Shown: positions 50,670 through 56,923 of the stretch, piece after piece
Layout: every line of letters begins with the position of its first letter
Position numbering within the stretch: the stretch's first letter is position 1
Assembly: GCA_964469565.1 (NCBI GenBank)
Contig: CAYXZD010000009.1
Coordinates: 62,001-126,000 of the forward strand
From: GCA-2720975 sp964469565
Lineage (GTDB): Bacteria > Planctomycetota > UBA1135 > GCA-002686595
Reading direction: 5' to 3'
Length of the DNA stretch: 64,000 bases
Translations under genes and position numbers: made by a program
Notes under the pieces: generated by a model
Database searches by the model: none
What the model saw: only the letters and a program-made list of their open reading frames with translations
What the model was told of the DNA's origin: nothing

Positions 50670-51188
50670 GAGCAGGGCATCCAACCGCGCCTGCACGACC
50701 TGCTTGCAGATGGCTTCGATCCCGTCCTGCGTCTGCGCCCTGACCAAGCCAGCGCAGAGGCCGTTTCCGCTGATGAGGATCCCCTTGTCGCCCGCTATCA
50801 AGAGGATGTGATCTGGGCTGAGCTGCTGGTCATCGTGCACCCAGTGTGGTGGTTTGCTCCACCGGCGCTACTCAAAGGTTGGGTGGATCGCGTCCTCGCC
50901 GGGGGAGTGGCCCTCGATCATTCCAGCGAGCCCCCCTCGGGATTACTCAAGGGGCGTCGGGCCCTTGTTGTGCAGACTTTCAAGACATCCCGCACGGTGG
51001 ACCGCATCTTGATGGGTGGCATGAGCGGCAAGTTCTGGTCGAGGGTGGTCCTTCCCTCTGTCGGAATCTCACCTTGCAAGGTGCTGAGCCTCTATGGAAG
51101 CCAAGCACCTTGGGGCCAGCGCCTAGCTCGTTTTGAGGACCGTCTGCGCACCGAGCTCAAGCGCCTCCTGCCACCGGCTGTTCCCTAG
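50670..51188 (+). CDS. NAD(P)H dehydrogenase (quinone)-like flavodoxin-fold protein, 5' truncated
   Basis: 172 residues of a Flavodoxin_2-type oxidoreductase. VIVHPVWWFAPPALLKGWVD followed by RVLAGGVAL is the family hallmark that cups the FMN/FAD and substrate, and GLLKGRRALVVQTF is the next strand. The N-terminus, with the first beta strand and phosphate-binding loop, is missing in the gap. Such enzymes do two-electron quinone reduction. The last 32 bases overlap the 3' end of the tryptophanase gene on the opposite strand. Confidence 0.75.
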   Translation, partial: EQGIQPRLHDLLADGFDPVLRLRPDQASAEAVSADEDPLVARYQEDVIWAELLVIVHPVWWFAPPALLKGWVDRVLAGGVALDHSSEPPSGLLKGRRALVVQTFKTSRTVDRILMGGMSGKFWSRVVLPSVGISPCKVLSLYGSQAPWGQRLARFEDRLRTELKRLLPPAVP

Positions 51189-52632
51189 CGGGTTCGAAAT
51201 GGGCCCCGAAATGCCGGAGCACGGTGGGGGCGGATGCGATAGCGACTCCTCGAATCTGGTCTCGTCGACGCCAAACCCTCTCGATGATGCCGAGTAAGTA
51301 ATCCATGTGAGATTGAGTGTACGTGCGCCGCGGGATGGCGAGACGCACGAGTTCCTGTGTAGCTGGAATCTCCTCACCCGTCTCGGGGTGAACAGATCCC
51401 AACATGACACTTCCAATCTCACAGGAACGGATCCCCCCTTCTAGGTAGAGTTCGATGGCCAAGGCTTGGCCTGGGAACTGGTCAAGGGGGACATGGGTTA
51501 GGAAGCGCGCCGCATCGAGGAAGATGGCATGGCCGCCAGCTGGGAGCACCACGGGGATTCCCCGCTCGTCGAGCCGGTCACACACGTAACGAATGCTCGC
51601 CATTCGATACTTGAGGTAATCTTCCTGGGTGACTTCGCGCAGCCCCTGGGCGACGGCATCGAGGTCGCGACCGGCGAGGCCCCCGTAGGTGGGAAAACCC
51701 TCGGTGACCACCATGGCCCGTCGGGCTTGCTCTGCCAGTGCGCCATCGCGCAGTGCGAGAAAGCCACCGATGTTTCCCAGCCCATCCTTCTTTGCACTCA
51801 TCGTGCAACCTTGGGCCAGGGCGAATGTCTCTGCCACAACATCGAGGACCTCACGGCCGGCGAGGGCCGGGTCGCGTTGTATCTGCAGCCACGCATTCTC
51901 GGCAAAACGGCAGGCATCAATATAGAGGGGCACCGCGTGCTGCTCGCACAGTGCTGCAACGGCACGCAGATTGTCCATACTGGCCGGTTGTCCACCGCCC
52001 GCGTTGTTCGTGAGTGTCATGAGCACGAGGGGAACCTCGCTCATGGGATCGGCGAGAACATCTCTGAGTGCATCAAGGTCCATGTTGCCTTTGAATGGTT
52101 CCCGGGAGCGGGTGTCCTTGAGTTCTGGGCAGGGAATGTCGAGCGCGGTGGCACCCATGCTCTCCACATTGGCTCGGGTGGTGTCGAAGTGTGTATTGGC
52201 GGGAACAATTTGGCCGGGCTTGAGAACGATACCGAACAGCAAGCACTCGGCAGCGCGACCCTGATGGGTCGGGATCACGTGAGGAAGCCCGAAGATGTCT
52301 TGAACAGCCTTCTCAAACCGTTCGAAACTGGGGGAGCCCGCATAAGACTCATCCCCGCGCATCAGCGCAGCCCATTGTTCGCTACTCATGGCACCCGTAC
52401 CACTGTCCGTGAGCAGGTCGATCAGAACCGCATCGGAAGGCAACAGAAACAAGTTTCCGTGGCAATCGTGGAGGTGCTCCAAGCGTTGTGCCCGTGTGCT
52501 GCTGGCAATGGGCTCCACGCTCTTGATTCGAAACGGTTCGATGATCGGAAGTTCGACCGCCTCGGCGGAGTCTTCAGAGTGGGTTGGGTTGCCCGACCAG
52601 GGATTCTCTTGAGAGGCGGCCTGTTTTGACAT
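51157..52632 (-). CDS. tnaA: tryptophanase
   Basis: A 491-residue PLP-dependent beta-eliminating lyase that splits L-tryptophan into indole, pyruvate and ammonia. The PLP lysine lies in TMSAKKDGLGNIGG; HQGRAAECLLFG and TNNAGGGQPASM are family motifs. The close relative tyrosine phenol-lyase has Arg (in an E-R-G motif) and Phe (in LRFF) at two specificity positions; here they read CEIGS and LRHF as in tryptophanases, which decides the call. A GGAG ribosome site lies 7 bases before the ATG. It starts 17 bases after the ric stop, so ric and tnaA form an operon. No TnaC-type leader peptide was seen. Confidence 0.88.
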   Translation of the reverse strand: MSKQAASQENPWSGNPTHSEDSAEAVELPIIEPFRIKSVEPIASSTRAQRLEHLHDCHGNLFLLPSDAVLIDLLTDSGTGAMSSEQWAALMRGDESYAGSPSFERFEKAVQDIFGLPHVIPTHQGRAAECLLFGIVLKPGQIVPANTHFDTTRANVESMGATALDIPCPELKDTRSREPFKGNMDLDALRDVLADPMSEVPLVLMTLTNNAGGGQPASMDNLRAVAALCEQHAVPLYIDACRFAENAWLQIQRDPALAGREVLDVVAETFALAQGCTMSAKKDGLGNIGGFLALRDGALAEQARRAMVVTEGFPTYGGLAGRDLDAVAQGLREVTQEDYLKYRMASIRYVCDRLDERGIPVVLPAGGHAIFLDAARFLTHVPLDQFPGQALAIELYLEGGIRSCEIGSVMLGSVHPETGEEIPATQELVRLAIPRRTYTQSHMDYLLGIIERVWRRRDQIRGVAIASAPTVLRHFGAHFEPAREQPVAGGA

Positions 52633-52649
52633 CGTGATTCTCCGCTCCT

Positions 52650-53321
52650 TTAGCTGCGCAGTGAACGCGGGAACAGAATGTTATTCTCTAGGTGGATGTG
52701 CTCCATGATCGCTTGGACGAGTTCGTCGAGTCCGAGGTACAAGGCGCGCCATGTCCCACAGGCCTCTGGGGGAGCAGCGAAATGGTGGGCCAATTCCTTG
52801 AGGCGATCTAGGTTCTTGCCATGGTCACGGTGCTCGTGTTCCATGACCTGAATCGGCATTGCGGCCATGGCGCCCTGCCCCGCCTGGATCATTGGGAAGA
52901 GGATCTCCTCCTCTTTCATCATGTGCTGCTCCAATTCGAACTGCATGTGTTCGAGGTGCTTGTAGAGTCCGGTGGGGCAGGCGTCCTTTTCGCCGTGCAC
53001 GCTCTCGACCTTGCGGGCCATTGCGATGAGTCGCGGGACCTCCTCACGGTGGGAAGCGTGGTAGCGCTCCAAAATGTGGTCGACCAATTCACCCAAGGGC
53101 ATCTCGGCAGGGGCCACTTCGCCCTGAGGTTCGTTCCTGCACTCAGCCTGGAGTTCTCCAACGAGTTCGTCGGCGGGGAGACCAGCGGCCTCGCAGGCGT
53201 TGGCGAGGCTAGTCTGGCCCCCGCAGCAAAAATCGAGGCCGTGGCGATGGAAGACCCGCGAGGCTCCAGCGTGGGAGACGGCGAGATCGGCGAGGGTTTG
53301 GTCAGCATGAATGGCTTGCAT
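52650..53321 (-). CDS. ric: iron-sulfur cluster repair di-iron protein (Ric/YtfE/ScdA)
   Basis: A 223-residue protein with an N-terminal ScdA domain (HRHGLDFCCGGQTSLANAC, including the paired Cys) and a hemerythrin-like four-helix domain whose His and Glu residues (LVDHILERYHASHREEVPRL, EEEILFPMI, MEHEHRDHGKNLDRL, MEHIHLENNILFPRS) bind the di-iron centre. Ric repairs Fe-S clusters damaged by nitric oxide or oxidants. The ATG at 53321 has AAGGAAG upstream, so the longer frame from 53447 is rejected. It is divergent from the NorR-like gene and preceded by a sigma-54-like promoter. Confidence 0.92.
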   Translation of the reverse strand: MQAIHADQTLADLAVSHAGASRVFHRHGLDFCCGGQTSLANACEAAGLPADELVGELQAECRNEPQGEVAPAEMPLGELVDHILERYHASHREEVPRLIAMARKVESVHGEKDACPTGLYKHLEHMQFELEQHMMKEEEILFPMIQAGQGAMAAMPIQVMEHEHRDHGKNLDRLKELAHHFAAPPEACGTWRALYLGLDELVQAIMEHIHLENNILFPRSLRS

Positions 53322-53419
53322 GGTGTGCTTCCTTTGGGCGCCCGGGCGGGGCAGCCGTGGAGGGGGTGACTGGGGTTCTTGGAATGGGTTAGGCCTCTGC
53401 CCAACCACGACATTCCCTA

Positions 53420-53435
53420 GGCACATTCCATGCCA
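53420..53435 (-). promoter_or_regulatory. candidate sigma-54 promoter for ric-tnaA
   Basis: On the minus strand TGGCATGGAATGTGCC (53435-53420) has GG and GC exactly ten bases apart, as in the -24/-12 consensus TGGCAC-N5-TTGC. The -24 box differs at one base, the -12 box at one or two. Transcription would start near 53409 and leave an untranslated leader of about 88 bases before ric. A divergent sigma-54 activator gene makes the site plausible. Confidence 0.5.
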
Positions 53436-53475
53436 GCCGTGTGACACCCCACTGGAGGGCCAAAAAACGGCTATG

Positions 53476-53530
53476 GTTGCTATATTGGAAACGAAAGTTT
53501 GTTGCTATAATCACATCATGGTTGCTGATA
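53476..53530. promoter_or_regulatory. GTTGCTATA direct repeats and -10 element at the NorR-like gene
   Basis: GTTGCTATA occurs at 53476-53484 and 53501-53509, and a third near-copy GTTGCTGATA at 53521-53530, inside the start of the gene. They lie about 40-95 bases upstream of the -24 box of the ric promoter, a normal distance for activator sites of a NorR-type protein. TATAAT (53506-53511) matches the -10 consensus fully and ends 6 bases before ATG 53518, so the regulator mRNA may be leaderless. A possible -35 (TTGGAA, 53485-53490) has a short 15-base spacer. Confidence 0.4.
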
Positions 53531-55077
53531 CAACAACGTCTGAGCTTGTTGATTTACTTCCTCTCGCAGAGGGGATGACTGCCCTGTTGAGCGGGGAGGA
53601 TCGCATGGAACGGCTGGTTCAGGCCGTGGCTCGTGCCCTGCCCTGTGACGCAGCGGCGCTCCTGCGCCTTGAGGGGGATGGACTCGTCCCTGTGGCTGCG
53701 GTGGGATTGGCGGCGGATGTCTTCGGGAGGTGCTTCAAACGGTCCTTGCACCCGCGTCTCGATATCATCTGCTCCAGTCCGGGCCCCGTTCGCTTCCCGG
53801 CAGAGAGTGACTTGCCTGATCCCTACGATGGCTTGGTCATGGGATTGGAATCTCCCCTCAGCGGGCAGGTGCATGCCTGCCTTGGATGCCCATTGAGGAT
53901 TGAAGGGGAACTCGTCGGTGCGTTGACGGTCGATGGACTGTCCGCTGGTCAGTTTGACAGTGTGAGTGATGGATTCTTGAAACATCTCTCCGCGCTCACG
54001 GCTGCAGCCGTTCGTACCCATGATTTAGTCAACGCACTGGAGCGCAAGGCTGACCACCAAGGCCTCGTGGCACGTGACCTTGTTCAGGAAGTGATGCACA
54101 GGCGGGGAGGGAGCCTGGTGGGCAGCAGCTCAGTCCTCAAGCGCCTCCAGTCGGAAATCAAACTCGTGGGTCAGTCTGAACTGCCGGTTCTTGTGACGGG
54201 TGAGACAGGTGTGGGAAAGGAACTCGTCGTGCGCATGCTTCATGCGGATTCTCTCCGGGCGTCGGAGCCCCTTGTGTACGTCAATTGTGCAGCCCTGCCC
54301 GAATCGATTGTCGAGAGTGAGCTGTTCGGTCACGCGCGTGGAGCCTTCACGGGAGCGGAACGTGAGCGTGCAGGGAAATTCTCCGTCGCCGATGGCGCCA
54401 GTTTGTTCCTTGACGAAATCGGTGAGCTCCCGCTGCACATCCAGCCCAAACTATTGCGTGTGTTGCAGGAAGGCGAGGTACAACGGGTGGGCTCGGATGT
54501 TTTGGAACGGGTCAATGTGAGGGTCTTCGCAGCTACCAATCGCGACCTCCAAGTTGAGGTGGAGGCGGGCCGGTTCAGAGCGGACCTCCTCCATCGCTTG
54601 GATGTGTGTCGCATCCGCGCGCCGGCCTTGCGTGAACACACGGAGGACATTCCACATCTAGCTGGGTACTTTGCGGACCGGGGCCGCAACAAGCTTGGAA
54701 CAGGTCCGATTCGATTCTCACCTGCGTCTCAAGACTTGCTGATGGCAGCCGAGTGGCCGGGCAACGTGCGCGAACTCGAGAACGTGATCTTGCGGGCGAC
54801 CCTGCGCGCTGCTGCCCGAACTCTCCCCGGGGATGTGGTGGTGATTGAAGGGCCGGATCTTGATTTGCACTCGGGGTCAGGGGCGGGGGCCTCTCAGAGC
54901 ACTCTGGAGCCGGCCCCTGCAGGTCAGTCCTTGCGTGATTCGGTTCGTGAGTTTCAGCGCTCTCAGATCCGTGCGGCCGTGCAGCGCCAGGGTGGAAACT
55001 GGGCCGGGGCGGCGCGGGAGCTGGGTCTGGGGAGGGCCAACCTGCACCACCTCGCTCAGCGACTCGGATTGAAGTGA
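53518..55077 (+). CDS. norR: NorR-like sigma-54-dependent transcriptional activator
   Basis: A protein of about 519 residues. An N-terminal GAF domain (about 25-170) is followed by an AAA+ sigma-54 activation domain with GETGVGKE (Walker A, about 227), GAFTGA (sigma-54 contact loop, about 274) and LFLDEIGELP (Walker B). A Fis-type helix-turn-helix lies at the C-terminus (GNWAGAARELGLGRANLHHL). Size, layout and the closing AQRLGLK match NorR, in which a non-heme iron in the GAF domain senses nitric oxide. Divergence from ric fits NO control. An ATG at 53473 is an alternative start; 53518 was chosen for its -10 spacing and coding character. Confidence 0.85.
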   Translation: MVADTTTSELVDLLPLAEGMTALLSGEDRMERLVQAVARALPCDAAALLRLEGDGLVPVAAVGLAADVFGRCFKRSLHPRLDIICSSPGPVRFPAESDLPDPYDGLVMGLESPLSGQVHACLGCPLRIEGELVGALTVDGLSAGQFDSVSDGFLKHLSALTAAAVRTHDLVNALERKADHQGLVARDLVQEVMHRRGGSLVGSSSVLKRLQSEIKLVGQSELPVLVTGETGVGKELVVRMLHADSLRASEPLVYVNCAALPESIVESELFGHARGAFTGAERERAGKFSVADGASLFLDEIGELPLHIQPKLLRVLQEGEVQRVGSDVLERVNVRVFAATNRDLQVEVEAGRFRADLLHRLDVCRIRAPALREHTEDIPHLAGYFADRGRNKLGTGPIRFSPASQDLLMAAEWPGNVRELENVILRATLRAAARTLPGDVVVIEGPDLDLHSGSGAGASQSTLEPAPAGQSLRDSVREFQRSQIRAAVQRQGGNWAGAARELGLGRANLHHLAQRLGLK

Positions 55078-55304
55078 GTGGGACGGTGGAGGGCTGCATC
55101 GGTGGGTGAGTCCTTGCCCAAGACTCCTGGGGATGAATAAGCGCATGGGGGGGTCCTTGGTGGGGGCTATTGCGTAGGTAAACAGAGGGGGTCTTCGAAC
55201 TGGTTCCCATGTTGCGGGTTCAGCATCGGGACTTGAATGCACCCAGTGATTGATCCCCGAGACTTTATCCAGACGCTTCCCCCCAAGGAGGGACCTGCGC
55301 TCCC

Positions 55305-56549
55305 ATGAAGAACACATCCACAATTCTGCTCCTGACTGCCCTGTCTCCGCTGGCTGGCGCACAGTCGCCCCAAGGGGAGATTCCGCAGACCGCGCTCACC
55401 CTGCAGGAGGCCAACACATCCATCGGTGACGCTCTTGGGGCGGGTACCCACTGGGTCAAAATGCGCCTGCGCTACGAGGGTGTTGATCAAGACTCCTTTG
55501 TCGACTCCGCAGATGCGCTCACACTAAGGACTCTGCTCGGGTACCAAAGCGGCGAGTGGAACGGCTTCTCAGCGACCATTGAAGCGGAAGACGTGAGCCC
55601 CATCGGGGATGAGGACTACAACAGTACAGTCAATGGCAATGCCGGTTTCCCCGTGGTGGCTGATCCCAATGGCACGGAAATGAACCAGGCCTTCGTTCAA
55701 TACAACCACTGCGAAGATACAAGCATGCGGGCTGGCCGCCAGCGCATCGTGCTGGGTGATGCGCGTTTTGTGGGCAACGTTGGTTGGCGGCAAAACGAGC
55801 AAACCTATGACGGTTACTCACTGAAGAGTGGATCGGTCAATGGTCTGGACCTGTTCTATGCTCACCTCACCAATGTCAACAGGATCTTTGGGGAGTCGAG
55901 CGGCGGTGGAAACCACGCCATGGCCTCCAACCTCGTCCAAGCGGGCTACGACCTCGATGGCCTTGGCCATCTTGAAGCATTCCTGTATGACCTCGACTAC
56001 ACCGACAACGTGGGTGCTTCCACTTCGACCCTCGGAGCCAGCCTGGCTGGTGACCATGAAATGGACAGTAACAAGCTCCTGTATCGCTTCTCCTTTGCCC
56101 AACAATCAGATGCCCACGACAACACGGCTGACATTGATGCGAACTACATGAATGTCGAGCTGGGTTTCAGTATGGGTGACGTGACTGTGAAAGTGGGCCA
56201 GGAACTCCTTGGCGGTTCCGGTGACCCTGGCGACAGTTTCAAGACTCCCCTGGCGACCCTGCACAAGTTCAACGGTTGGGCAGACAAGTTCCTGAACACT
56301 CCCGACAACGGGCTTGAAGACACTTACTTCTCAGTGGGCACCACATGGGAGGGTACTAAGCTGTTGGCTGTGATGCACCAGTTCTCATCTGATGAAGGCG
56401 ACATCGACTACGGCGAGGAGATGGACTTGCTCGCAACACGCAAGCTGCAAAACGGCATGACTGCGGGTCTCAAGTACGCCGACTACACCAGCGACACGTG
56501 GAGTGACGACACCACCAAAATCTGGCTGTGGTTGGCCTACTCCTTCTAG
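55305..56549 (+). CDS. alginate-export-type outer-membrane porin
   Basis: A 414-residue protein with a signal peptide (STILLLTALSPLAGAQ) and alternating beta-strand pattern, ending in the aromatic residue expected of outer-membrane barrels (WLWLAYSF). GTHWVKMRLRYEGVDQD, RAGRQRIVLGDARFVGNVGW and MTAGLKYADYTSDTW are the sort of motifs seen in Alginate_exp-domain porins. The substrate is unknown. AAGGAGG about 14 bases before the ATG is a somewhat distant ribosome site. It stands alone between the NorR-like gene (228 bases upstream) and the cytochrome gene. Confidence 0.75.
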   Translation: MKNTSTILLLTALSPLAGAQSPQGEIPQTALTLQEANTSIGDALGAGTHWVKMRLRYEGVDQDSFVDSADALTLRTLLGYQSGEWNGFSATIEAEDVSPIGDEDYNSTVNGNAGFPVVADPNGTEMNQAFVQYNHCEDTSMRAGRQRIVLGDARFVGNVGWRQNEQTYDGYSLKSGSVNGLDLFYAHLTNVNRIFGESSGGGNHAMASNLVQAGYDLDGLGHLEAFLYDLDYTDNVGASTSTLGASLAGDHEMDSNKLLYRFSFAQQSDAHDNTADIDANYMNVELGFSMGDVTVKVGQELLGGSGDPGDSFKTPLATLHKFNGWADKFLNTPDNGLEDTYFSVGTTWEGTKLLAVMHQFSSDEGDIDYGEEMDLLATRKLQNGMTAGLKYADYTSDTWSDDTTKIWLWLAYSF

Positions 56550-56602
56550 GTTTCTTGCCGGCGTGATGGCGACCCTTGAGGACCGCCAAAGTCATGCAAG
56601 AG

Positions 56603-56653
56603 CGGGCCACCCGTTGGGTTGAGGACGAGCCTCCTCACCCATTGGGTGGCCCG
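56603..56653 (+). terminator. long imperfect hairpin after the porin gene
   Basis: CGGGCCACCC (56603-56612) is complementary to GGGTGGCCCG (56644-56653), and the inner bases pair further (TTGAGGA with TCCTCA), leaving a small loop around CGAGCC. It starts 54 bases after the porin stop and probably ends that transcript, although no T run follows. Confidence 0.5.
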
Positions 56654-56691
56654 TATTCGTTGGGCAGATGCCCGTATTCGTTGGACAGATG
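56650..56691 (+). repeat. two tandem copies of a 21-base unit
   Basis: The unit beginning CCCGTATTCGTTGG and ending CAGATG occurs at 56650-56670 and 56671-56691 with one mismatch. An inverted copy of its core, ATTCGTTG (56676-56683) against CAACGAAT (56718-56725), lies further downstream. The arrangement in front of the cytochrome gene could be an activator-binding array. Confidence 0.75.
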
Positions 56692-56693
56692 TG

Positions 56694-56707
56694 GATGTGC
56701 GCACATC
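56694..56707. promoter_or_regulatory. perfect 14-base palindrome
   Basis: GATGTGCGCACATC is its own reverse complement. It lies between the 21-base repeats and the pentaheme cytochrome gene, inside the ATTCGTTG/CAACGAAT inverted repeat. A dimeric regulator site is a natural reading; the cognate factor is unknown. The rest of the 374-base spacer 56550-56923 holds no gene I can support. Confidence 0.45.
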
Positions 56708-56923
56708 GTTCGCACTTCAACGAATGAGTCAAAGAACCTGTGCTAGGGAACCCCGAATCATCGCTGTGTGACGCCGGTTGGCTGGGCATCTTGTCGAAAA
56801 CGGAGTCAAGATCGATTCACGCACGGTTGCGCGCAATCGTATTGCAGATTCATCGGGGCTCGGCTTCCACAACCCTTCTGTCGTCATTGGGGTCCGCGTT
56901 CCACGACTTCGATAGAGAAAGCC

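Noticed and set aside
49583..50680. had drawn through the N gap with a start codon beyond it
   Set aside because: Residues across the 100 N are unknown and the supposed start lies on the far side of an assembly gap, so only the part to 50569 is real.
51529..52629. 366-codon plus-strand open frame
   Set aside because: It is exactly antisense to tnaA, whose protein has full family motifs; the antisense translation has none.
51157..52632. Tyrosine phenol-lyase instead of tryptophanase
   Set aside because: The two specificity positions read CEIGS and LRHF, as in tryptophanases, not E-R-G and LRFF.
55150..55175. Second sigma-54 promoter before the porin
   Set aside because: TTGG...TTGC is present, but GG and GC are eleven bases apart instead of ten.
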